From Phreatobacter sp. (GTDB lineage: Bacteria; Pseudomonadota; Alphaproteobacteria; Rhizobiales; Phreatobacteraceae), in NCBI RefSeq assembly GCF_022843985.1, contig NZ_JALHMP010000019.1:26058-90057 (forward strand): a stretch of DNA of 64,000 nt. Reading direction: 5' to 3'. The notes below the pieces were generated by a model. That model was not told the origin of the DNA, searched no databases, and saw nothing but the letters and a program-made list of their open reading frames with translations. Shown piece by piece: positions 25,332 through 32,661 of the stretch. Each line of letters opens with the position of its first letter. Positions within the stretch are counted from its first letter, which is position 1. A program made the translations under genes and the position numbers.

Positions 25332-26684
25332 TCAGCGGATCATGTTGATCGTTTCCTGCAGCATCGAGTTGGACGTCGTGACGATCCGCGTATTGGCCGC
25401 ATAGGCCTGCTGGGTGATGATCAGCTTGGTGAACTCTTCGGAGATGTCGACGTTCGAGCTCTCAAGGCTCTGCGACATGATTCGGCCGGAAGCACCGAGG
25501 ATCGGCGGCCCCGATCCCGACGTCTCGGCGAAGGCTCCGCCGTCGAGACGCTTCAGCATGTTGTCGCCATTGAAGCTGGCGAGCGGAATGGAGAAAAGGT
25601 CGACGGACTGGCCGTTGGAATAGTTGCCGCGAACCCGTCCCGAATCGGTGATCGCCACGTTCATCAGCTCGCCGACCGCATAGCCGTTCTGGCCGATATC
25701 GGTGACCTGCACAGTGCCGTCGGAGCGCGCATATTGCGACAGGCCATTGGTGCCGATATCGAGCGTCACATTGCCGATATTGGTACCGTTGACCGTCAGG
25801 TTTGGGAAGCTCGGGTTGGCGGTCGGCGCAGTCAATTGCCCGGTTGCAGAGAAGGTGAAGTCGCCACCGATCCGGGTCCAGGTCTCAGCCCCCGTCGCCG
25901 AAGCGGACTGGTAATAGGCGCTCCAGGTGTCGGACACGGCCGGCGGACCGGCGGCGGCATTCGCCGTCTTGGCCCAGCGGATCTGGACGTTCACCTCGTT
26001 GCCGAGTGTGTCATAGGCCGTCTGCGAACCGCCGGCGATGGAGGTCGCAACGAAGTCGGCCGCATTCGTCGGGCCGATCGTCGCTTGGCCGATCAGCGAG
26101 GCCTGCATCAGTTCCGTGCCGGCGACGCTGGTGGCATTGGCCGTGTTCGGCCGCGTCGGAAGGCTGGCGCGGTACTTCAGATTGTCGGTTGCGCGGGCGG
26201 GAATGACATCGTTGGTGATCTGGATCGGCACCGGCGAGGAACCAAGCGGGTTGCCGGTGTTGCGGTCAAGCGGCAGGCCGCGCAGGTAGTAGCCGGCACC
26301 GTTGACCATATAGCCATTGGCGTCGACCGCGAAGTCGCCGCGGCGGGTAAAGGCGTTGGAGGTGGAGAAGGTCGGCCTGCCGTCGACAAAGCCCGACGGT
26401 TGCTGGACGACGAAATAGCCGTCACCATTGATGGCGAGGTTAGTCGTGATCGAGGTCGCCGAAATCTGACCCTGGATCGTGTTGGTCGAGCGCGAAAAGC
26501 CGGTGACCGACCCGGACAATTCCCGTTTCGGGGCGGAATCGGGGATGAGATCGACGAAGCTCGTCTCGATCCGCTTGAAGGCCGTCGTCTGCGAATTGGC
26601 GATGTTGCCGGAAATGTTCTCGAGGGCATAGGCCTGCGCCGCCAGGCCACTGACCGCCGTCGTCATTGCACCGAAGATACCCAT
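25332..26684 (-). CDS. flgE: Flagellar hook protein FlgE
   Basis: A 450-residue hook protein. N-terminal motif MGIFGAMTTAVSGLAAQAYALENISGNIANSQTTAFKR (in parts), hook-specific segments (GDGYFVVQQPSGFVDG, FTRRGDFAVDANGYMVNGAGYYLRG) and the C-terminal helix with LESSNVDISEEFTKLIITQQAYAANTRIVTTSNSML. A longer in-frame start at 26732 lacks the family N terminus; the ATG at 26684 has AAGGGA about 7 nt upstream. It is first in the leftward hook operon, and its upstream region carries a sigma-54-like element and an FlbD-like dyad. Confidence 0.95.
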   Translation of the reverse strand: MGIFGAMTTAVSGLAAQAYALENISGNIANSQTTAFKRIETSFVDLIPDSAPKRELSGSVTGFSRSTNTIQGQISATSITTNLAINGDGYFVVQQPSGFVDGRPTFSTSNAFTRRGDFAVDANGYMVNGAGYYLRGLPLDRNTGNPLGSSPVPIQITNDVIPARATDNLKYRASLPTRPNTANATSVAGTELMQASLIGQATIGPTNAADFVATSIAGGSQTAYDTLGNEVNVQIRWAKTANAAAGPPAVSDTWSAYYQSASATGAETWTRIGGDFTFSATGQLTAPTANPSFPNLTVNGTNIGNVTLDIGTNGLSQYARSDGTVQVTDIGQNGYAVGELMNVAITDSGRVRGNYSNGQSVDLFSIPLASFNGDNMLKRLDGGAFAETSGSGPPILGASGRIMSQSLESSNVDISEEFTKLIITQQAYAANTRIVTTSNSMLQETINMIR

Positions 26685-26755
26685 CGAACTTCCCTTCGCC
26701 GATGCCGGCAGAACGCGAACGCGACGGACCACCGCCGCACCATGCGATCTTCCCG

Positions 26756-26772
26756 TGCAGTCGCCATGCCAA
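26756..26772 (-). promoter_or_regulatory. Putative sigma-54 promoter of flgEKL
   Basis: On the minus strand the sequence is TTGGCATG-GCGA-CTGCA, with GG and GC 12 bp apart and two mismatches from YTGGCACG-N4-TTGCW. Predicted start near 26745, about 60 nt before flgE. Confidence 0.6.
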
Positions 26773-26816
26773 AGGCCGGGGCAAACGAAAGCACGCGATT
26801 TCAGAGACTTGGATGG

Positions 26817-26831
26817 TTTACAAAGCGTTTA
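26817..26831. promoter_or_regulatory. Degenerate CtrA-like repeat upstream of flgE
   Basis: The sequence is TTTA-CAAAGCG-TTTA: correct 7-bp spacing but one mismatch in each half of TTAA-N7-TTAA. It is the weakest of the four, supported mainly by its position between the promoter and the dyad. Confidence 0.3.
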
Positions 26832-26864
26832 TGGCGGTGCACCGGCACAATTGCCTGTGCCGAT

Positions 26865-26879
26865 CGGCATATTCTGCCG
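26865..26879. promoter_or_regulatory. FlbD-like dyad upstream of flgE
   Basis: The sequence is CGGCA-TATTC-TGCCG, the fourth copy. Its centre lies about 102 bp upstream of the -24 element of the flgE promoter. A second, partly overlapping inverted repeat (CGGCACA-N6-TGTGCCG, 26843-26862) lies just beside it. Confidence 0.6.
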
Positions 26880-26969
26880 GGTGTTGCAGGGGCCTGCTGC
26901 GGCCCCTACCTTGCCTCCCGACATGGAGGCAGCTGCTTCCGCCATCCATCATGACATGAGGCACATCAC

Positions 26970-27818
26970 ATGGCGTCCGGGCGTTTCGAGGGGACGAGCG
27001 GCTATGTCGCGACCGACGATCTGAAGGTGGCGGTCAATGCCGCGATCACCCTGCAGCGGCCCCTGCTGGTCAAGGGCGAGCCCGGCACCGGCAAGACGGT
27101 GCTGGCCATCGAGATCGCCAAGGCCATCGGCGCGCCGCTGATCGAGTGGCACGTGAAGTCGACCACCAAGGCGCAGCAGGGCCTCTACGAATACGACGCC
27201 GTCTCGCGCCTGCGCGACAGCCAGCTCGGCGACGAGCGGGTCAAGGACATCGGCAACTACATCAAGCGCGGCAAGCTCTGGGAAGGCTTCACCGCGCCGG
27301 TCCGCCCGGTCCTGCTCATCGACGAGATCGACAAGGCCGACATCGAGTTCCCGAACGACCTCCTTCAGGAGCTCGATCGTATGGAGTTCTTCGTCTACGA
27401 GACCGGCGAGACGGTGAAGGCGGCCCAGCGCCCCATCGTCATCATCACTTCGAACAACGAGAAGGAGCTGCCGGACGCCTTCCTGCGCCGCTGCTTCTTC
27501 CACTACATCAAGTTCCCCGACTCCGAGACCATGCAGGCCATCGTCGACGTCCACTTCCCCGGCATCAAGCAGAAGCTGGTCGCCGAGGCCCTGCGCATCT
27601 TCTATGACGTCCGCGACGTGCCGGGCCTGAAGAAGAAGCCCTCCACCTCCGAGCTTCTCGACTGGCTGAAACTGCTGATGGTCGAGGACATCTCGCTGGA
27701 GACGCTGCGCGAGAAGGACCCGCGCAAGGCCATTCCGCCGTTGCACGGCGCGCTGCTGAAGAACGAGCAGGACGTGCACCTGTTCGAGCGCCTGGCCTTC
27801 CTCGCCAAGCGCGGTTGA
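26970..27818 (+). CDS. MoxR-family AAA+ ATPase
   Basis: A 282-residue AAA+ ATPase. Walker A is GEPGTGKT (about residue 38), Walker B is VLLIDEIDKAD (about 111), the sensor region is IIITSNNEKELPDAFLRRCFFHYI with an arginine finger pair, and a lid domain follows. MoxR ATPases act as chaperones that remodel or activate other complexes, usually with a VWA-domain partner. That partner is encoded at 28756, with two small envelope genes between. GAGG lies 8 nt before the ATG. The target is not known. Confidence 0.93.
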   Translation: MASGRFEGTSGYVATDDLKVAVNAAITLQRPLLVKGEPGTGKTVLAIEIAKAIGAPLIEWHVKSTTKAQQGLYEYDAVSRLRDSQLGDERVKDIGNYIKRGKLWEGFTAPVRPVLLIDEIDKADIEFPNDLLQELDRMEFFVYETGETVKAAQRPIVIITSNNEKELPDAFLRRCFFHYIKFPDSETMQAIVDVHFPGIKQKLVAEALRIFYDVRDVPGLKKKPSTSELLDWLKLLMVEDISLETLREKDPRKAIPPLHGALLKNEQDVHLFERLAFLAKRG

Positions 27819-27868
27819 GGCATGGTGCGGTCGGTCGATTCCGCGACGAACCACCCGGATCGGGAGAG

Positions 27869-28423
27869 ATGACCGCCGTGATGTCCCTGGGCGCCCGCGC
27901 AGTCGCCCTGCCATTCGTCGTTCTGCTCGCCGGCTGCTCGGCGGGGCTTGAGGCCAGCCCGCCGGGCCGGCCGGAGGCGGCGGTCTGGGCCATCGACCGC
28001 CAGGTCGCCCGCTGCCGGGCCACCCAGTCGGGTGGCACCCGGGCCGGCATGGCCGGGGGCGGCGGCTTCGTCGTCTTCGGTTCCGTCACAGCCGTCTCCC
28101 GCAGCGGATCGGCCGAGGATTGCCCCTCGATCCTCGCCCTCACCGACGAGGATGTCGGCGAGATCCAGACCCTCGTGCTCGCCACCGCCGCCAGCGCCCG
28201 CGGCATGGAGACCAACTGGCGCAGCCGCGCCGGCGCCCGTCGCGAGATCACGCTCTCGGTCTATCCCGTCGAGGCAAGCCGCGGCCGCCCCTGCCGCGTC
28301 GTCGCCGCGACCCTCACCGTCTATGGCCCGGCCCCCGAAGCCCTCCTCGGCGCTCCGCCGGCGGTCCCGCTCGACGAACAGCGCTTCTGCCGCGCGCCGG
28401 TCGGCGCCTGGGAACCGGCCTGA
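27869..28423 (+). CDS. Putative lipoprotein between MoxR and VWA genes
   Basis: A roughly 184-residue protein with a lipoprotein signal: hydrophobic ARAVALPFVVLLAGC, lipobox VLLAGC. The mature part has four further cysteines and a glycine-rich stretch (GMAGGGGFVVFGSV), then a segment reading TNWRSRAGARREITLSVYPVEA and a C-terminal RFCRAPVGAWEP. No family is recognised. Either ATG (27869 or 27881) could start it; both keep the signal. It lies about 50 bp after the MoxR gene in the same direction and may be co-transcribed. Confidence 0.65.
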   Translation: MTAVMSLGARAVALPFVVLLAGCSAGLEASPPGRPEAAVWAIDRQVARCRATQSGGTRAGMAGGGGFVVFGSVTAVSRSGSAEDCPSILALTDEDVGEIQTLVLATAASARGMETNWRSRAGARREITLSVYPVEASRGRPCRVVAATLTVYGPAPEALLGAPPAVPLDEQRFCRAPVGAWEPA

Positions 28424-28522
28424 TCCGTCGCCGTGGTCGGGTGGCGCGACGGCTGGAGATTCGGCGGCTTTTCGCCCAATATCTTCGCGAAGCGGCAAGG
28501 TTTTCGCGCTAGTGTTGCGTTC

Positions 28523-28702
28523 ATGGAGCTGTTCGCCGGTCTCAATCTGATCACTCTTGGGGCGACGGCCGCGCTCCTTGCGCTGGTCGGCGCCCATCTC
28601 TGGTACGATCGCTGGTGTGACAACAACGGCGTCCCGCGCCCGTCCGGATCGACCTCCGCCGACGGCATCTCCTGCAGCGACGGGGACGGCGGCGGCGACT
28701 GA
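28523..28702 (+). CDS. Small membrane protein, 59 residues
   Basis: One N-terminal membrane helix (LFAGLNLITLGATAALLALVGAHLWY) is followed by a short polar, cysteine-containing tail ending in an acidic/glycine run (SDGDGGGD). It sits between the lipoprotein and the VWA protein, 53 bp before the latter. No family is recognised. The helix and tail composition are more protein-like than a chance frame, but the ribosome site is weak. Confidence 0.5.
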   Translation: MELFAGLNLITLGATAALLALVGAHLWYDRWCDNNGVPRPSGSTSADGISCSDGDGGGD

Positions 28703-28755
28703 TCCGCCCAAAGGCACGGGATGACGGACGGCTTGTTCCATCCTATCCTCCCGCC

Positions 28756-29931
28756 ATGTTCATCAATTTCTTCCACGACCTGAAGAAGGCGGGCGTGCCG
28801 GTCACGGTGCGCGAATATCTGACGCTCATGGAGGCGCTGGACGCCGACATCATCGAACGGGCCCCGACCGACTTCTACTATCTGTCGCGCGCCACCCTGG
28901 TGAAGGACGAGCGCAACATCGACAAGTTCGACAAGGTCTTCGGCGCCACCTTCAAGGGGTTCGAGACCCTCGCCGAGGGCCTTGAGGTCAATGTCCCCGA
29001 GGAATGGCTGAGGAAACTCACCGAGAAGTTCCTCACCGAGGAGGAAAAGGCCCAGATCGAGGCGCTCGGCGGCTGGGACAAGCTGATGGAGACGCTGAAG
29101 AAGCGGCTCGAGGAGCAGAAGGGCCGCCACCAGGGCGGCAACAAGTGGATCGGCACGGGCGGCACCTCGCCCTTCGGCGCCTATGGCTACAATCCCGAAG
29201 GCGTGCGCATCGGCCAGGACGGCAACCGCAATTTCCGCGCCGTGAAGGTCTGGGACAAGCGCGAGTTCAAGGACTACGACGACACGGTCGAGTTCGGCAC
29301 CCGCAACATCAAGATCGCGCTGCGCCGCCTGCGCAAATTCGCCCGCACCGGCTCGCCCGACGAGCTCGACCTCGACGGCACCATCCGCGAGACGGCGCGC
29401 CATGGGTTCCTCGACGTGCAGATGCGACCCGAGCGGCGCAACTCCATCAAGGTGCTGATCTTCTTCGACGTCGGCGGCTCGATGGATTGGCACATCCAGC
29501 TCTGCGAGGAGCTGTTCTCCGCCGCCAAGGCCGAGTTCAAGCACATGGAATATTTCTACTTCCACAACTGCCTCTACGAGAAAGTGTGGAAGAAGAACCA
29601 GCGCCGCTTCGACGAGACAATGCCGACGTGGGACGTGCTGAACAAATACGGGAACGACTACAAGGTCATCTTCGTCGGCGACGCCTCCATGTCCCCCTAC
29701 GAGATCGCCCAGCCCGGCGGCTCGGTCGAGCATTTCAACGAGGAGGCCGGCGTCACCTGGATGAAGCGCGTCGCCTCCATCTACCCCTCCATGGTCTGGC
29801 TCAACCCGGTGAAGGAGAAGCACTGGGACTACACCCACTCCATCGGCATGATGCGCGACATCATGGAACAGCGCATGTTTCCGCTCACCCTCACTGGCCT
29901 CGACAAGGCGATGAAGGAACTGGTGCGGTAG
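28756..29931 (+). CDS. VWA-domain protein, CoxE-like partner of MoxR
   Basis: A 391-residue cytosolic protein. The N-terminal half is helical and charged (MFINFFHDLKKAGVPVTVREYLTLMEAL, in parts). The C-terminal half is a von Willebrand A domain with metal-site motif DVGGSMD at about residue 238 and a conserved FVGDASMSPYEI later. This protein is the standard partner of MoxR-type ATPases, and the CoxD/CoxE pair of CO dehydrogenase maturation has the same plan. A molybdenum hydroxylase large subunit lies 6 kb downstream, but there is no direct evidence that it is the client. Confidence 0.9.
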   Translation: MFINFFHDLKKAGVPVTVREYLTLMEALDADIIERAPTDFYYLSRATLVKDERNIDKFDKVFGATFKGFETLAEGLEVNVPEEWLRKLTEKFLTEEEKAQIEALGGWDKLMETLKKRLEEQKGRHQGGNKWIGTGGTSPFGAYGYNPEGVRIGQDGNRNFRAVKVWDKREFKDYDDTVEFGTRNIKIALRRLRKFARTGSPDELDLDGTIRETARHGFLDVQMRPERRNSIKVLIFFDVGGSMDWHIQLCEELFSAAKAEFKHMEYFYFHNCLYEKVWKKNQRRFDETMPTWDVLNKYGNDYKVIFVGDASMSPYEIAQPGGSVEHFNEEAGVTWMKRVASIYPSMVWLNPVKEKHWDYTHSIGMMRDIMEQRMFPLTLTGLDKAMKELVR

Positions 29932-30048
29932 GGGAGTCGCTCTCCCTCCACGCGCCGCCCTTCCATGCATGTCCCGCCCTTGCGAAAGGTTTGAAGAGGC
30001 CGGCATCATTCCGCCAACGACGCTTCGACAACAACGGGAGGGATAGTC

Positions 30049-30894
30049 GTGAAACTCGTTCGCTATGGCGCCAAGGGCAAGGAAAAGCCCGGCCTCATCG
30101 ACCCTGACGGCAAGATCCGCGATCTGTCGGAGATCGTGCCCGACATTGCCGGCGCCGCGCTGACCAAGAAGGGCCTCGCCAAGATCGCCAAGGCCAAGTG
30201 GGACAAGCTTCCCCTGGTGAAGGGCCGCCCGCGGCTCGGCGCCTGTGTCGGCGATGTCGGCAACTTCATCGCCGTCGGCCTCAACTATGCCGACCATGCC
30301 GCCGAGACCGGCGCCGCCATCCCGACCGAGCCGATCCTCTTCAACAAGGCGCGCTCCTGCATCGTCGGCCCCAATGACGACGTCATGCTGCCGAAGAAGT
30401 CGGTGAAGACCGACTGGGAGATCGAGCTCGCCATCGTCATCGGCGAGCGTGCCCGCTACGTCTCCAAGAAGGATGCCCTCTCCGTCGTCGCCGGCTTCTG
30501 CGTCTGCAACGACGTCTCCGAGCGCGAGTACCAGATCGAGCGCGGCGGCCAGTGGATGAAGGGCAAGGGCTGCGAGACCTTCGGCCCGCTCGGCCCCTGG
30601 CTCGTCACCACCGACGAGATCAAGGACGTGCAGAAGCTCGGCATGTGGCTCGACGTCAACGGCGAGCGCATGCAGACCGGCTCGACCAAGACCATGATCT
30701 TCGACGTCAGGACCATCGTCTCCTACATCTCCGAATTCATGGTTCTCGAGCCCGGCGACGTCATCACCACCGGCACGCCGCCCGGCGTCGGCCTCGGCAT
30801 GAAGCCGCCGAAATTCCTCCGCGCCGGCGACGTCATGACCCTCGGCATCGAGGGACTCGGCGAGCAGAAACAGAAGGTCATCGCCTGGCAGTGA
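30049..30894 (+). CDS. Fumarylacetoacetate hydrolase family protein
   Basis: A 281-residue enzyme with the FAH C-terminal fold. Conserved parts are FIAVGLNYADHAAETG, PILFNKARSCIVGPNDDV, the metal-binding region WEIELAIVIG (glutamates) and CNDVSEREYQIERGGQW. The C-terminal GDVITTGTPPGVGLGMKPP is the signature. Relatives hydrolyse fumarylpyruvate or acylpyruvates, or isomerise homoprotocatechuate products; the substrate cannot be chosen from sequence. The start is GTG, with a strong GGGAGGG site. It stands alone between the VWA gene and an exporter. Confidence 0.92.
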   Translation: MKLVRYGAKGKEKPGLIDPDGKIRDLSEIVPDIAGAALTKKGLAKIAKAKWDKLPLVKGRPRLGACVGDVGNFIAVGLNYADHAAETGAAIPTEPILFNKARSCIVGPNDDVMLPKKSVKTDWEIELAIVIGERARYVSKKDALSVVAGFCVCNDVSEREYQIERGGQWMKGKGCETFGPLGPWLVTTDEIKDVQKLGMWLDVNGERMQTGSTKTMIFDVRTIVSYISEFMVLEPGDVITTGTPPGVGLGMKPPKFLRAGDVMTLGIEGLGEQKQKVIAWQ

Positions 30895-30943
30895 GCCGGA
30901 CTGGCGGGCGCCCAAGCGCCCGCCCGCCGCGCCCGCGCCGGAC

Positions 30944-31816
30944 ATGAAGCCACTCCCGATGCTGAGAACCATCGCCCTCACCGCGACGGCGATGGTCGCC
31001 TTCGCCGCCAATTCCATCCTGGCACGCCTCGCCCTCGCCGGCGGGGCCATCGACGACATGGGCTATACCGGCTGGCGCCTCGCCTCGGGGGCCATCGTGC
31101 TCTTCGCCCTGGCGCGCATCGTCGGGCGTCAGGACGGCGGGCCCGCCGTCGCCGGCAGCTGGCCGCAGGCAGCGGCGCTGTTCGGCTATGCCCTCGCCTT
31201 CTCCATCGCCTATCTCTGGCTCGGCGCGGCCATCGGCGCCATCGTCCTCTTCGGTGCTGTGCAATTCGGCATGATCGCCCGCGCCATCGCCGCAGGAGAC
31301 CGGCCCGGCCCGCTGGAGGGCGCCGGCCTTGTCATCGCCTTCGCCGCCCTCGTCTGGCTTGTCGCACCGGGGACCGCCGCCCCCTCGCCCCTCGGCGTGC
31401 TGCTGATGGCCATCGCCGGGCTCTGCTGGGCGGTCTATTCGCTGCTGGGACGCGGCTCCGCCGATCCGCTTGCCGACACTGCCGGCAACTTCCTGCGCTG
31501 CCTGCCGGTGGCGCTGCTGCTCATCGGCTGGGGCTGGCGCGTCCATCCGCCGGACGCGGCGGGCCTCGCCTATGCGGTGGCCTCGGGGGCCCTCGCCTCC
31601 GGCCTTGGCTATGCCGTCTGGTATGCCGTGCTGCCGTCTCTGTCCCGCGTCACCGCGGCCTCGGTCCAGCTCACTGTGCCGGCCATCGCCGCGGCGGGCG
31701 CGGTGGTCTTCATCGGCGAGGCACTGACCCTGCGCATGGCCGCAGCTTCGCTGGCGATCCTCGCGGGGATCGCGCTGGTCATCCTGGCGGGCGAAAAGCG
31801 GCGCCGGAGTAGTTGA
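30944..31816 (+). CDS. DMT-family membrane transporter
   Basis: A 290-residue protein with about ten helices in two EamA-type halves. The first begins RTIALTATAMVAFAANSILARLALAGGAIDD and the second centres on LLMAIAGLCWAVYSLLGRGSADPL. It ends with a short basic tail. A small-metabolite exporter is likely, substrate unknown. It follows the FAH-family gene by about 50 bp in the same direction and might be co-transcribed with it. It converges on the XRE regulator. Confidence 0.85.
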   Translation: MKPLPMLRTIALTATAMVAFAANSILARLALAGGAIDDMGYTGWRLASGAIVLFALARIVGRQDGGPAVAGSWPQAAALFGYALAFSIAYLWLGAAIGAIVLFGAVQFGMIARAIAAGDRPGPLEGAGLVIAFAALVWLVAPGTAAPSPLGVLLMAIAGLCWAVYSLLGRGSADPLADTAGNFLRCLPVALLLIGWGWRVHPPDAAGLAYAVASGALASGLGYAVWYAVLPSLSRVTAASVQLTVPAIAAAGAVVFIGEALTLRMAAASLAILAGIALVILAGEKRRRSS

Positions 31817-31930
31817 ATCACCACGTAAAGAACCGGACTCTCCACCTGAGCACAAGGACGGATTGCGATTCACGTCCAGACACTTGCGGGGCGATACGGA
31901 ATCGCGAGGAGAGACCGGCGGGCGCCGCCC

Positions 31931-32545
31931 TCACTCCATCACGGCCGCCTTGAGGATGCAGACCATCACCGCATGGGCGGGTTCATGGCCGACATTGCGG
32001 ATGACGTGCCGCCCGTCGCAGCGGTAGCGGGCGCTCTCGCCGGTCCCCACCGTCTCGAACCGGTCTCCCACCTCGACCTGCAATTCGCCGGACAGCACGG
32101 AGAGGCTCTCGATGGAGCCGCGCTGGTGCCCCTCGCTCTCCAGGACGCCGCCGGGATCGCACTGGAAATCATACCATTGAAGCCATTCGACGGTCTTGAT
32201 CCAGCCGATGATCGACAGCCGGCACTTGCCGTCGTCGGACACCAGCAGCGGGGTATCGGCCCGCGACAGCTTCTCGAGGAAGGGCTCCTCGGTCGCCGTT
32301 GCCAGCACCCGCTCGATCGAGACGTCGAGCGCCTGGCTGAGGCGCCAGATGGTGGCGAGCGTCGGATTGGTCTCGTTGCGCTCGATCTGGCTGATGATCG
32401 ATTTGGCGACACCCGACTGTTCCGACAGTTCCGACAGCGACAGGTTGTAGGCCTTGCGCAGTCGCTGCACGGTCTTGCCGAGATTGCCGGACAGCACATG
32501 GGCGCCGGCATCCATCTCGATTTTTTTCGGGTCCCGGTCGGCCAT
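31931..32545 (-). CDS. XRE-family regulator with C-terminal cupin domain
   Basis: A 204-residue transcription regulator. The HTH domain covers about residues 20-75 (LGKTVQRLRKAYNLSLSELSEQSGVAKSIISQIERNETNPTL, in parts). The cupin domain covers about 115-195 (GSIESLSVLSGELQVEVGDRFETVGTGESARYRCDGRHVIRNVG, in parts). XRE-cupin proteins usually sense a small ligand and repress a catabolic or transport operon. A longer in-frame start exists, but ATG 32545 gives the normal family N terminus. A perfect 16-bp palindrome lies 28 bp upstream, suggesting autoregulation. Nearby candidate targets are the DMT transporter and the TRAP protein. Confidence 0.9.
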   Translation of the reverse strand: MADRDPKKIEMDAGAHVLSGNLGKTVQRLRKAYNLSLSELSEQSGVAKSIISQIERNETNPTLATIWRLSQALDVSIERVLATATEEPFLEKLSRADTPLLVSDDGKCRLSIIGWIKTVEWLQWYDFQCDPGGVLESEGHQRGSIESLSVLSGELQVEVGDRFETVGTGESARYRCDGRHVIRNVGHEPAHAVMVCILKAAVME

Positions 32546-32572
32546 CGGCGGCAAGGCGTCTCGTACGTTGTT

Positions 32573-32588
32573 TCGAACGATCGTTCGA
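32573..32588. promoter_or_regulatory. Perfect 16-bp palindrome upstream of the XRE-cupin gene
   Basis: TCGAACGATCGTTCGA is an uninterrupted perfect palindrome. The half AACGATC recurs 3 bp further on (32592-32598). Its position just before the regulator start fits an autoregulatory operator. Confidence 0.65.
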
Positions 32589-32661
32589 CTAAACGATCTT
32601 ATGCCCTGCCGGCCCCGGGAGCAAGGATGGCGGCCCGCCATCGCCCGCCGCGGACGAGCCG

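Noticed and set aside
28321..31059. 912-codon frame opposite the VWA and FAH-family genes
   Set aside because: Shadow of two well-supported genes on the other strand.
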